NCBI GenBank assembly: GCA_015183035.1
Contig: JACZZP010000005.1
Coordinates: forward strand, 1,612,001-1,676,000
From: Meloidogyne chitwoodi
Lineage: Eukaryota > Nematoda > Chromadorea > Rhabditida > Meloidogynidae
Length of the DNA stretch: 64,000 nucleotides
Direction of reading: 5' to 3'
In this document: positions 22,407 to 34,167 of the stretch, piece after piece
Position numbering within the stretch: the first letter of the stretch is position 1
Layout: every line of letters starts with the position of its first letter
Made by a program: the position numbers and the translations under genes
The notes under the pieces: generated by a model
The model's database searches: none
Seen by the model: the letters and a program-made list of their open reading frames with translations, nothing else
What the model was told of the DNA's origin: nothing

Positions 22407-23962
22407 ATGATTAGAATAAATAAAATATTAAATAATAATTATTTTAATTTAATATTTAAACAATTTACTTCAACAACAAAATTAATTCAAAATAATATAA
22501 AATATAATGAAAAACAAATAGAATCATCTCCACTTGTTGATTCTTTTGGTAGATTTCATAATTATTTGAGAATTTCAATTATTGAAAAATGTAATTTACG
22601 TTGTAAGTAAAAATAAATAAATAAATTTATTTTATTAAATATTTTAGGTAAATATTGTATGCCAGAGGAAGGTGTAGAATTAACTCCAAATTCTAAACTT
22701 CTTACAAGTAATGAAATAATTCATCTTTCACAGTTATTTGCTTCTGAAGGAGTTAATAAAATTAGATTAACTGGTGGTGAACCAACAATTCGAAAAGGTT
22801 AAAAAAATATTTTATTAATTAATTGTTTTTTATATTTTAATTTAACAGATTTGGTAGAAATTGTTAGTAAGTTTTTTATTATTTAAAAAATTATTATTTA
22901 TTTTTTAAATAATATTTAATAATTTGAAATAAAAAAGATGGAATATCCAAAATTAATGGAATTAATGAAATTGGAATAACAACAAATGGAATTATATTAA
23001 ATAGAATTATTCAACCACTTATTGATGCTGGACTTACTCATTTAAATGGTTATTTTTTAATTAATTTTAATAAAATTTTAAATATTTTTTTTAGTTTCTT
23101 TGGATTCATTATCTCCTCAAAAATATGCTGAAGTGAGAAAAATAATATTTTATTTATTTATATTTTTTTTTAAATTTAAAGATAACTCGTCGTGATGGTT
23201 TTCAAAAAGTTTGGCGTGGATTAACAATTGCTCAAAAATTAATGCCTAAAGGAAGATTAAAAATAAATTGTGTAATTATTCGTGGAATAAATGATTTGGA
23301 AATTAATTCATTAGTAGAAATTGGAAGAGAATTAAATTTTAATATTCGATTTATTGAATTTATGCCTTTTGCTGGTAATAATTATCAAATGCAAAAGTTT
23401 TTGCCTTATAAAGAAATGTTAGAAAATATTGAAAAACATTTTGGTAAAGAAAATATTAAAAAATTAATTGATAATTATAATGATACTAGCAAGGTATTTT
23501 AATTAAATAAAATTAATAATAAATTTAGACTTATCAAATTAATGGATTTATTGGTAAATTTGGATTTATTACAAGTATGAGTGAACATTTTTGTGGGTTA
23601 GATAGTTTATTAAATTTATTTTTAAAATAATAATTTATTTTTAGTGGTTGTAATCGCTTAAGAATAACTGCAGATGGAAATTTAAAAGTAAAACTATTTT
23701 TAAAATATAAATTATTTTATTTTGGGTATGTTTGCATGGTCAAGCAGAAATTTCGTTACGAGATGCTCTCAGAGTAAATTTTAAATTTTTTATTTTTAAT
23801 ATTATTTTTTAATTTCTGAGTGGGGCAGACAATCAAAAATTATTGGAAATAATTGGACAAGCAGTAAATCGAAAGGCAGCCAGACATGCTGGATTGGAAA
23901 AACTTATTCAAATGGCAGATTCACTTCCAGGGTCAAGGCCTATGGTACACATTGGAGGATAA
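22407..23962 (+). CDS. mocs1: Molybdenum cofactor biosynthesis MOCS1A / MoaA
   Basis: Radical-SAM enzyme that, with MoaC, turns GTP into cyclic pyranopterin monophosphate, in mitochondria in animals. The N-terminus (residues 1-40, rich in Asn, Ile, Lys) may be a targeting peptide. The SAM cluster CNLRCKYCMP (C-x3-C-x2-C) is split by an intron; the GGEP motif is [10 protein letters not shown]; then [22 protein letters not shown]. The second cluster is [19 protein letters not shown]. The C-terminal Gly-Gly needed in MOCS1A is present (MVHIGG) before stop 23960-23962. Two introns near the end, at about 23690-23727 and 23775-23819, lack an AG acceptor if the conserved frame is kept (see findings). 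All other joins are canonical. Confidence 0.92.
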
Positions 23963-24121
23963 ATAATTTAATTACTTCTTTTAATGGTGTTTTATTATAA
24001 TATTTTAACAGTTTTAATAATAAATTTTATAAATATTTTGGTAATTTTTAAATATAAATAATTAAAAATGTCTAAATATTAAAAATTACTATTTATTACA
24101 CTTCTAGTATTTAATTATTAG

Positions 24122-24748
24122 TTTATTTTAAACGGTTTTATTCAACATTCAAAAATAACAACAATATTCATTATTTAACTCATATTGATGAAAAAAGTGG
24201 TGATGCAATTATGGTGGATAGTGCAAATAAAATTCCAAGTTCTGAGAGAATAGCAATAGCTCGTGCTATTATTAATTTTCCTTTTGGAGTTTTGGATAAT
24301 TTATTGGATAATAAAAATAAAAAAGGAGATATTTTTGCGGTAAATTATTTAAAAATAAAAAATAATTTTTAAAAATAAAAAGGTTTCTCGAATTGCCGGA
24401 ATATTAGCATCTAAACAAACTTTTCAATTAATTCCTTTATGTCATCAAATACCTTTATCTTCAGTTAGAATTTATTTTAAAATTGATAAACCAAAAAATA
24501 AAATTATAATATTATGTCGTGCAAAAGCTGTTGAAGTAAGGACTGGTGTGGAAATGGAAGCAATGGTTAATTTTTTAATTAATTAATTAAATTAATTAAT
24601 TATATAAAAGGTTGGATGTTCTCTAGCAGCATTAACTATTTATGATATGACTAAATCTGTTAGTCTTGGAATTAAAATTGAATCTATAGAATTAATTGGC
24701 AAAAAGGGTGGTCGCAGAGATTTTGGTCAAACAGAAATTGAAGAATAA
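24122..24748 (+). CDS. mocs1: MOCS1B / MoaC, cyclic pyranopterin monophosphate synthase
   Basis: MoaC domain in three exons: LTHIDEKSGDAIMVDSANK, then KKGDIFAVSRIAGILASKQT, LIPLCHQIPL (conserved His), RTGVEMEAM, LAALTIYDMTKS and the C-terminal GKKGGRRDFG. Stop 24746-24748. Length and motifs match bacterial MoaC and the second half of human MOCS1. The first exon must start at acceptor ATTAG (24117-24121) in phase 1, because an in-frame stop lies just upstream. The first in-frame ATG, inside the conserved region, would cut off essential residues. It therefore probably joins an upstream exon, as in MOCS1A-MOCS1B fusions, but a phase-1 donor was not found. Confidence 0.88.
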
Positions 24749-24932
24749 AATTATTTTCTAAAAAATAATAAAAACTTATAAATTACTTTATTTTGCAGTA
24801 ATTAAATAATGAAATTATTTAATTTAGTCTATTTTATTATTCTTAATTTTGTAAAGAATTTAAAAAATATTTATTGAGTCATTTTACAAATGAAAAAAAA
24901 ATATATAAAAATTAAAAAATTACTCCATTTTT

Positions 24933-27155
24933 TTAAAAAGAAAATTCTTCATCTTTATAAAATTCCTCAGCAACATAATGTTTTGAAATGTTGTAAAGAA
25001 AAGGTTTATCACCAAAATTTGCTTCAACAAAACATTTAAATAAAACATAAGCTTTTAAATATTCATAATTTTCTTTAAATAATACAGCTTTGCCTTTAAT
25101 TTAATTTTTAAATAATAAAATTTATAAAAATTTTACTTACCAATCTGCTTTCCATTTGTTGTGAAAAATATGTATGGCAATTTTGTATTCATTTTTGAAG
25201 GTGGAGGATAAACGAATCCACAACCAAGAACAACACCATTCTTCAAAGAAAATGATGGAAGTATAATCTTCTTTATATCTTTTTGAAGATAACAAAAGTA
25301 GAATTCACTCTTCTGGAATAAGCTTGCAACAGACTTATAATCTTTTTCAAGACCAATTTCCATCACTGCATTTTTTTCAAAGTTAACCTTCACTTCAAAA
25401 TAATACAAAATATAAGCTGGACAATTCAAACAGCTTTTAGATGAAGCAGAATTTTCAATTGGCTTACTAAATGGCTTCTCAGAACTTATAGCAGTTAATT
25501 TATTGTCTTCTTAAAATATTAATTAATTTATAAATTTAATTGTCAATAGGAAAACCATCAAATTAAAATACAAAATACTTAAATGTAGTTGGGCGTAATA
25601 ATTTAAAAATATTAATAAAAAACTAACCATCTTCACTTCTACAAAAAACATATTTAATAATTGTAGAACTTTTAATTTGAGCAAATCCATTGCCAGCCAT
25701 ACAGAAAACATTTGGTCTATCTGTATTAACACAATTATTTATACAACAATTCAAATGTGGACTAATGTATTTCCATTTATTTTAAACATGTACAAAAGCC
25801 TGAAAAAATAATTGTTTGAATTATATTTTTTATTTTTTGATTTATGTACCATGACACTATCACATTTTAATTAATTAAAAAGATAATGGCAAAAGTAAGA
25901 TATACTTATATGTAAATATATTGTTAAATTCTTTTTATTTCAAATTTCTTTTTAATAATTTTTGATTTATTTATCCACGTGGGCGATAAAATATTAGTAT
26001 GAAAGATTAAATGAGGGAATTTTAACTTTGTTATTTAAACGTTATAGAATAAATATTTGAAACAATAATATTACTTAAGTAAATTTTGACTAATAAAAAC
26101 AGAATCCACATACAAAATAATTTAAAAAATAAACTGACCACAATTTTTCCATCCTTTAATTGCTTTAATTCAAAAGCCAACTCATTTTTGTCTTCTTTTA
26201 ATTTTATCACATCAGAAATTAATAGTTCATTTTGTTGATTAAGTTTACCCAAATTTTCATTAGTCTAAAAAATGTTAAAAAACAGTTTTGTTATGTCTGA
26301 GATGTTTTGAACATTTACAGTTAAGAAATAAAGAAAAACCTATACATATATATATAACAAAAATATCTATATTTAAGTTTTGATATAAAAATTATTATTT
26401 TGATCTAAAAAATCTAAAATATCCATATCTAATAATAATTTGGCAAGCACTGATTTTTCTCTAAATTTTATTCTCTTATAACAAAAAAAAATTGGAAAAT
26501 ATTTTAGCATTAGATTACTTACTTTAGCAATAAAATCATCAATTTCTTTGTTACGAGAAGAAGTATTCTCATCTGCCTAAAAATGTAAAAAAGTAAAATC
26601 AGTAATATTAAAAAAATAACTAACAATTTTTACATCATTTTTTAAACTTTCAATTTCTGTTTCTAAACAAACATTTTTATTTTCTAAATATTCAACTTTC
26701 TCTTGTAATAAAGTATCCTTAATAATTTTTTTCAGAAGTTCCTTTCTAATTTCTTCAACATTATTTGGACCAATCGATTGCTTAATTTAAAATATTTTAA
26801 TTAAAAAACACTAAATTCTGCAAATTTTTCGTAATTATAATATTTATTTTTTCAGCTCAAATCACTTAATTTTCCTTTTTTAAGTATGTATAATTTATAA
26901 GAAGATAAAAGAAAATTAAATATTATATTTAAAGACAAAAAACTTAAGCTTTGGTCGCTTATTTTAAGTTGATTACCGGAGTAGAAATGGCAGAATTTTC
27001 ACCATTCTCACAATCAGTCGTAAAGCTAATTTGTGAGTCAGTCAGATTAGTGAAAGATTCCTGATATAAATTAATTTATTTAATTTTATTTTTTTAAATA
27101 ATTTGCCAAATTTTACCACTCTATCCAAATGTGGAGTTGAAGAGCGTTCAGTCAT
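24933..27155 (-). CDS. Coiled-coil plus SPRY-domain protein, minus-strand member of a pair
   Basis: Start ATG 27155-27153 (MTERSSTPHLDR). Several small exons code Lys/Glu/Leu-rich helical segments likely to form a coiled coil (ELLKKIIKDTLLQEKVEYL; NELAFELKQLKDGK). A Cys-rich exon at about 25630-25790 has the motif C-C-x3-C-x2-T-D-R-x2-V-x-C-x2-G-N-G-F. The SPRY-like domain follows: YYFEVKVNFEKNAVMEIGL, SFSLKNGVVLGCGFVYPP, PYIFFTTNGKQIGKA and an end ISKHYVAEEFYKDEEFSF, stop 24935-24933. No signal peptide, so it is not an obvious secreted SPRY effector. SPRY domains bind protein partners; the partner is unknown. Confidence 0.85.
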
Positions 27156-27738
27156 TTTATAAAATTTAATAAATAAATCTGAAAAGTTGAAATATTAAAA
27201 ATTTATAAAAATGATTGAAATAAATAAATAAATAAATGGAAAAATTGACTATTTATAAAACAAAAAATAATATTAATAGGCAATATATTTGAATATTTAT
27301 TTGGATCTACATAATACTTTTTATATATTCAACTTGCTTGAAGCAAGGAGAAAACTAAGATAAAACTAAATTTATTTCTTTATTTGAAAAAATTCTTTAA
27401 TAATATTTTGCCAATCGGTAAATACACAAACGACTATGATTATTAAAATTATTATACAGAGATGGGCAAATTCTAGACAAACATTTTTCTAATAATTTTC
27501 CCAAAATATAAACAAATTGTGTATTTTAGGATGAAATCAAAAATATAATTCGAAAAACGGTCAGAGGGATGGGAAAATAGTTATCGCTTATCCAGTAATA
27601 TGTACATACTCTACAAGAGATGGGAAAAATTTTTTTTGTTAATTTTATAACTTGTTACTTAATAATTAAGTATATCTGTTGATATTTACCTTTACATTCA
27701 ACTTTTTTCAGTATTTTTTATTTATTAAATTTCATAAA
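27156..27738. promoter_or_regulatory. Shared 583-bp divergent promoter region
   Basis: It separates the start codons of the two SPRY paralogues, which read outwards, so it must contain both promoters unless distant exons exist. It is AT-rich with two GATGGG(A/C)AAA stretches at about 27462 and 27621. TTTCAG at 27706-27711 could serve as a trans-splice acceptor for the plus gene. Confidence 0.5.
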
Positions 27739-29122
27739 ATGACTGAAAGCTCATCAAATTCTAATTTGGGTAGAGAGGTAAAATTTTAAAAATATAAAAT
27801 TAATTTAAAATTATACCTAATAAATTCAGGATGCTCTTTCAAATAGTACTGACTCACAAATTAGCCTTTTAAATGAGAGGGCTGAAACTGCTTCCATGTC
27901 ACTTCTGGTAATAATAAAAAAACTTAAATATTTTTTATATTTTTTGGATAAAATTAATTATCTTATTTTACCAATTTTCTTATTTTAGAATAATCATGAT
28001 TTTATTGAACTTAACAAAAAAATTGATGAATTATCCCTAGAAATAAAACAATTAAAAGAGGGAAAAAGAGTGGTTAGTATAATTTTAAATTTTTCTTGAT
28101 AATTTGTAATATTGTTTATTAGCCATAATGTTTAAATTAATACTATTGTTATTTTCTCCTTCACACTTGTGAAGATATAAGGGTTTTTCAGTACTTTCCC
28201 TTTATATTCTTCGTGAATATAGTTTAAATTCTATATATTTAAGCTTATATTTACTTTAAAAAATAATATGTTTTTTCAGTGTTTTTTATATATTTCAAAC
28301 AAATGGAAATTTATTGACTTAAGATGGTTATGTTGTGAGAATAAATGTATATACACTGATAGATCAGATGTTTATTGCATTAATGGCAATGGATTTATTT
28401 ATATTAAAAGTGACACGAATATTATATATATTAATTGTAGAAAAGAAAAAGGCAGATTTTTAATTATATTTTATTATTATATTAATAAGTAGATAATGTT
28501 TTTATTATTTTTAAATAATTTAGGAACGGATAAGATAGCCTCCATAAAGACGGAGAATTCTTTTAATAAACCAAACGGAAATTCAAGTTCAGCTCAATGC
28601 TGTTTGAATTGTTCAACATTCACATTTTTCTATTTTGAAGTTAAATTTCAATTTGAAAAAAATGCTGTGATATCAATAGGTCTTAGAGGTGAAAACCTTT
28701 CTGTAGCTTTATGGGCATTTACTAAAATAATTTATCATTATACAACTAAAATCAGAGCTAAGGAGATTAATCTTCCTTCATTTTCAATTAAAAATGATGA
28801 TATTATTGGTTGTGGATTAGTTTATCCACCTCCAAATATTAATAATAAATTACCTTATTTATTTTTTACTCAAAATGGAAAACAACTTGGTAAGAAAAAT
28901 TTTAATAAATTTTATTTAAAAATTAATTAATTGAAAGGTAAAGCTATATTATTGAAAGATAATCATGAATTTCTTAGTCCATATCTTGATCTAAAATTAT
29001 GTTCAGTTGAGACTAATTTTGGTGATGATTTAAAGTCAAAACCTTTTATTTATGACATTTCGAAGCATTATGTTGTTGAAGAATTTTATAAAGATGAAGA
29101 ATTTTCTGACTACAAACGTTAA
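27739..29122 (+). CDS. Coiled-coil plus SPRY-domain protein, plus-strand member of a pair
   Basis: Start ATG 27739-27741 (MTESSSNSNLGRE), stop 29120-29122. It aligns with the minus-strand neighbour from first to last exon: TDSQISLLNERAE, helical segment FIELNKKIDELSLEIKQLKE, the Cys-rich exon with C-C-x3-C-x2-T-D-R-x2-V-x-C-x2-G-N-G-F, SPRY pieces FYFEVKFQFEKNAVISIGL, IIGCGLVYPPP, PYLFFTQNGKQLGK, and the end DISKHYVVEEFYKDEEFSD. It lacks counterparts of two coiled-coil exons, so its helical part is shorter. No signal peptide. The two genes arose by an inverted duplication and have since diverged. Confidence 0.85.
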
Positions 29123-29706
29123 AAAATAAAGTAACTTTGATATTAAATTTTTAAATGAATTTTTGAATTAATTTTTATAAATTTTTTTGATATATTGTTT
29201 TTAAAATTATCTTCAGTTTTAAACCAATATGATTTTTTAAAATATATTTTATTTACTCAAAGTATTAAATTTTTCTTTATAAGAATTTTACTACAATAAT
29301 AAAATTAAAAAAATATTTATTTTAATATTTAACTATATAAATTAGTTAAAATATGTGCAAAATAGAATTTTAATTTTTTCAATGGATGTTTAGTGTAACC
29401 AGAATTGATTTTTTGATTGATGTGGAAGGAAAAAATTCTTTTATTTTGTTCAGAAAAATTCTTAAATTAAAAAAACTTTCATATTATCTTTAAAAGTCTA
29501 AATGGTAAAAAACACCTTTCCTACATATAATTAAATAATTTCTTTAATAAAAGATTCACAATTATCGTAATCTATATTTAAATGGATTTTATTAAATATA
29601 ATTTAATAAAATATTAAATGAGGTGATAAAATATTGGTTTTGGGATTATTTAGATTTTTTTATTTCGCTGATTTAAAAAAATAAATTGTTATTATTATTA
29701 TTTAAA
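29123..29706. other. Gap between convergent genes
   Basis: AT-rich, with the 3' ends of the plus-strand SPRY gene and the minus-strand gene that follows. No gene or repeat seen. Confidence 0.5.
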
Positions 29707-31502
29707 TTATCGTTTATAGTAATTGTGTTGTTCTCGATTTAGAGGGATTTCACGTTGTTGTCCAAATGAAGATTCAGATGTAGGTAATTGTTGTCTTCCA
29801 TTTTGTAAATTATATAATTCTTTTCCCTTTTCACGATAAATTGGATTATTATTATTATCAGTTTGATGATAATGAGGAAGAGAATGATTATAAGAATTAA
29901 ATGGCCTATGTTCTAGAGGAATTGGTGATGGTTGTTGACTTATACTTTTATGCATTTTTTGTTGAGGAGAAGGTCTAATTAATATATTTAATTATTTTAA
30001 TAAATAAATAACCTATAAGTTTGTTTTATTCCTCCTGGAGGCCAAAAAATGTCAAAACAACAAAATCTAATTTTTCTATATTGTTTTTGGTCAATATATT
30101 CTTCTTGTTTTCTTCCATCATACCAACGTTCATTAAAAGAACTTTTATTATTTTTTTGCCATTTTTTATCATTTTTACTAAAAATTATTACCTATTAGAT
30201 AATAATAATATATTTTTTATTAACCTTTTATTTTTATAATTTTGTCCAATAATATTACCACCATTTATATAATATTCATAATTTTGTCTATAATGCCGAT
30301 TATCTCCCTCTCCGTGTTTTTGATGATATTGAATTGCTTTTCTTGCTTGACGTTCTTCTGCTGAATTTCTTAATGTTCCCATTGTTGTATAAGACTTTTA
30401 ATAAATAATTAATTAATATTATAATTTATTATTTAAAAAAACAAACATCAGCAGCAGATCTACGTTGTTGTTGTTTATCTCCTGAATGCCATTCTTTATA
30501 TTCTCTTTGATTTTGTTGATGTTTTGTATGTTGAAAATGTTTCATTGCTGTTCCACCTTCATTATCAGCCTAAAAATATATTTTAATAATTAAATAAAAA
30601 AATAAACATTTTGTTGAAAAGATGAATATTCTGCAGCTGTTGTACTCCCATTTGGATAATTTATTGTATAAGAAGATATATTAGTTTTTGGTTCTTTTAT
30701 TGCTTCCATTTTATAACGATCTCTCCAAAAATCAAAGTTTGTCTTAATAATTAAATAATTATTTAAAAAAAGAAGAATAAATTAACCTGAGGACGTTCTT
30801 CATATTTTTGTTGTTTTTTATTATCAAAAGTTGAATAACGATCAAAATATAAATTATCCCCAATAGTTTTTTGTTTAGTTATAAATCCATAATTATCATT
30901 ATTATTATTATTATTTTCTTCCCTTTTCCAATTACTTCTCAATTCTGAATGAAATCTTCTTGATGGCAATGTTGCTTCACGTCTAATTGGTACAACTGTT
31001 ATATTACCTATAAATATATTTGTTTATTTTTATAATTAATTATATTTAATTTAATTCCGACTATTTTATTCCTTCCTGCCTTTCTTTTTTTAATTTTTAT
31101 TTTAAATTTTAAGTTTATATTTTTGGTTTTCGACATTTCTAATTTAAAGAAATAATTATTTAATTATATTTATTCATTTTTTGATAAAAAAACTTAAATT
31201 ATTATAAAAACATTAATTTTAGTTTTCTTTTTAATTTAAATAATTTTATTACCAATTCTTTCAGCTGAGCTACTTCTGTAATATTTTCCTCCAATATTTT
31301 GTTGATTATTATCTTCAAATAATTCTCCAGTATAATACTCTTTTTTAGGTTTATAAATTGCTCTATCAGCAACAGACAAAGGCAAATGTCGATGATCTTC
31401 CATTGATCGAGAACGAATTCCTCCTGTATTTTGTGTTATAATTCTTGAGGAATAATAACCAGAAGAAGGAAGAACAGAAGAATAATTATTTATATTAGAC
31501 AT
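29707..31502 (-). CDS. Unrecognised low-complexity Asn/Gln/Tyr/Arg-rich protein
   Basis: About seven exons starting at ATG 31502-31500 (MSNINNYSSVLPSSGYYSSR) and ending at stop 29709-29707. The protein is hydrophilic, with little predicted order, no signal peptide and no membrane segment. Recognisable landmarks are YRSSSAERIG, LPSRRFHSELRSNWKREE followed by an Asn run, DFWRDRYKMEAIKEP, RNSAEERQARKAIQYHQKHG, a single Cys/Trp-containing ordered patch IRFCCFDIFWPPGG, and a Gln-rich C-terminus. No family comes to mind; a cytoskeletal or scaffold role is only a guess. One internal exon with its introns was copied to 14428-14882. Confidence 0.75.
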
Positions 31503-32767
31503 AATCTACATATATTAATATAATTATTTTTTAAATTAAATAAAAAAAGAATAATTTAATTAAAAATATAAATTAAATTAAGATAGGCTTCGTTTATTTA
31601 AATTTATAAAAAGTTTATTTATCGGCAAATATTAAAAAAGTTTTATTTTGTGCTTATTAAACATTAAAATAATTATTATTTTCGAATGAATGGGAAAAAA
31701 TGTTTTATTTTTTTCAAAAGAAGAATTTTTTAGTTTTTGAGAAGATATGTTTTGTGGATATTCTCCAAAAATTAATTAATGAATATTTCCGCTCTTTTCA
31801 ATTTTGATTATTTTTAATTTATTTTTAATTTATTTTTAATTTATTTTTAATTAATATATTTAAAAAAGAGAAACTGATTGATTAACATTAAATATAGTTA
31901 ATTTTAGTAAATTCTTTGTAATATGTAGCTCTGCTGCGCAATAATTGTTGTGTAAAAACCACTATTATTTTTTCTATTTAATTTAACCTCTCGTAAAACT
32001 GCTTCGTTTCTCACCATAAACAAATCAGAAAAGGAAAGAAAAATAAAAGGAGAAAATTTTCTAATTGAAGAGATTGATGTTTTAAAGGAAAAAAAATTTA
32101 GAGAGAATTTACGAAACAAATCATGTGTGTCTGGGCAAATTATAAATATAATTAAATAGGAAGGAAATTGATTTAAAAAATAGGAAATACCAAAATAAAT
32201 AAATATTTTTTTAAATTTTATTTTAATAATTTTATAATTTAAAAATTATAAAATTAAAAGATTTTATTGGAAAAACAAATATGTATTATATTATAATTTG
32301 AATTTTTTACAAAAAAGTTCTTTTTATGTTTATGTCATTGATTTTGACGTTACTATTTTTTAATAAGATTTTAAAAATAATTTTAGATAAAAATCATGTC
32401 AATCAATTTTTAATATATTCATAAAATGAAATATTAAATTTATCACTGATTGTAATTTTTAATATTTATTTTTTATTTTTTTTTTAATTAATTAAATCTA
32501 AAAAGTATTTATTTATTTAGCAATAAATAAAATGAGTAATTTGTTTGATGAAATTAAATTTCAAAATAATTATTTTAAACTCTCAAAAATGCTTTATTAT
32601 TTAAATATATTGCTGGATATTCTCTCATTTAATTATTAAAATTAAATTAATTATTGAGAAGAAAAAGAGATTTTAAATATTAATTTAATTATGAAAGATT
32701 TAATTAATTGTATTTTTTTTTAATTTATAAATTATTAATAAATATTTATTTTAGTTTTTAGCAATAA
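31503..32767. other. Divergent upstream region between 29.7-kb gene and CAP gene 2
   Basis: AT-rich, containing the upstream regions of two divergently read genes. A run of TTTTTAATTTAT repeats lies at about 31810-31850. A reading at 31904-32119 has no family resemblance and is not called. Confidence 0.5.
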
Positions 32768-33632
32768 ATGAATTATTATTATTATTTTTTATTAATATTA
32801 TTTATTTTATTTGAATGTAAGAATATAATTTTTTTTTAACTTTTATTAAAAAATATATATTTATTAATTCTAGTAATTTTAACTCTTTCTCAACATAATC
32901 AAAAAATTATTTTAAAATGTCATAATAATTATCGTTCAATTCTTGCAAAAGGTAAATCCAAAAATAAACAAGGAAATAATATGCCAAGTGCATCAAATAT
33001 GAATTTAATTAAATATTCAAAAGTTTTGGAATTTTCTGCAAAAGAATGGGCTGAAAAATGTTTAATTAAACATTCTAATGGAATTTATGGAGAAAATTTA
33101 TTTATGTCGACAAATAAAAAATTGACTGATTGTAAGTATTTATTTATTTATAAATATCACATTTAGAAATAAAAAAAAATTAAAAAAAAAATTCTGATAT
33201 ATTTATGTTTTGGGGTAATTTGTGAGATTTTTAATTAATTTTAAATAATATTTTTAAAAATTAAATTATTTAGCATCAGCTTTACTCCAAGCCTGTAAAG
33301 ATTGGTGGTCAGAACTTAAAAATTATGGAATAGATAATCAAAATTTAATTTTAAATAATAAACAATTTAGTAAAGGAATTGGGCATTGGTCACAAATGGC
33401 CTGGGCGAATACTTTAGAAATTGGTTGTGCTAGATCATTTTGTCCAAATTCTGAATGGAAAACTTTTATTGTTTGTCAATATAATCCACCGTAAATTACT
33501 TATTTTTAAATAAAAAATTAAATTAATTTTTGTTTTTAAAGTGGAAATTATTTAAATCAATTAATTTATAATGAAGGAAAACCATGTAATGAATGCAATA
33601 AATGTGATCATAAAAAGGGATTTTGTTTATAA
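32768..33632 (+). CDS. CAP-domain (venom-allergen-like) secreted protein 2
   Basis: Start ATG 32768-32770 with a hydrophobic signal peptide (MNYYYYYFLLILFILFE) completed across the first intron. The CAP domain reads CHNNYRSILAKGK, ASNMNLIKYSKVLEFSAKEW, YGENLFMS (Glu site), WWSELKNYG, FSKGIGHWSQMAWANT (His site with the family signature) and FIVCQYNPPGNYL. The C-terminal Cys-rich tail is CNECNKCDHKKGFCL, stop 33630-33632. This is the most canonical of the three CAP genes in the window and keeps the residues that line the CAP cavity. Confidence 0.92.
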
Positions 33633-33750
33633 AAATTAAAACCTTTTTATTATTTTATTAATTAAAAGCTTCTTTACAAAATAAATCTGTCTTTTTTTAA
33701 AAAGATTTTGTCTCATTAAATTAATTTTAATAATTTATTTAAATCTTTTC

Positions 33751-34167
33751 TTATCTTCCCCACCATCCTCTAGCATTATCTTGGTCAAGTCTTAAACGGT
33801 CCATATCCAAACGTAGTTTGTCTTTATCAATACGAAGACGGTCAATATCAGTTTGTACTTGAGGATTCCATCCCCATCCTCCCCAGCCTTGACGTTTTAC
33901 ACGAATTGATGATATTTGACTTAAAAAAATAAAAATAATTTATTATTAAACAAGACAATATTAATTAGTTATATTTTATTTATTTATGTATTAAAAAGTT
34001 TAAATAAATGTAAATCAGAGAAAGTTTATTTAGGAAAATTAATATAATTTAATTTTTTAAATTAAATTAATAAATCTTTTTAAATTTATAATTTAAAAGA
34101 AAAACCTTCCAAATTCCACAAATCCTGTGATAATAAAAAATAAAATAAAAATAATTTTTGTATTCAT
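33751..34167 (-). CDS. Small secreted peptide precursor with charged repeats
   Basis: Two exons joined in phase; start ATG 34167-34165, stop 33753-33751, about 80 residues. A signal peptide (MNTKIIFILFFIITGF) is followed by RVKR, a convertase-type site, and then QGWGGWGWNPQ. The C-terminal half is a repeat of Asp-x-(Asp/Lys)-(Arg/Lys)-Leu-Arg units (DIDRLRIDKDKL, RLDMDRLRLDQD) ending GWWGR. An N-terminal Gln after KR would give a pyroglutamate peptide. Small nematode secreted proteins of this Gly/Trp type exist among neuropeptide-like and antimicrobial peptides, but no family is recognised. Confidence 0.75.

Noticed and set aside
27458..27640. Possible hAT element starting CAGAGATGGGCAAA upstream of the plus-strand SPRY gene
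   Set aside because: The similar GAGATGGGAAAA at 27619 is in direct, not inverted, orientation and no 8-bp duplication was found.
31904..32119. 71-residue minus-strand reading
   Set aside because: Low complexity, no signal, no homologue features; more likely intergenic.
33650..33751. Operon between CAP gene 2 and the small secreted peptide gene
   Set aside because: They are on opposite strands and convergent.
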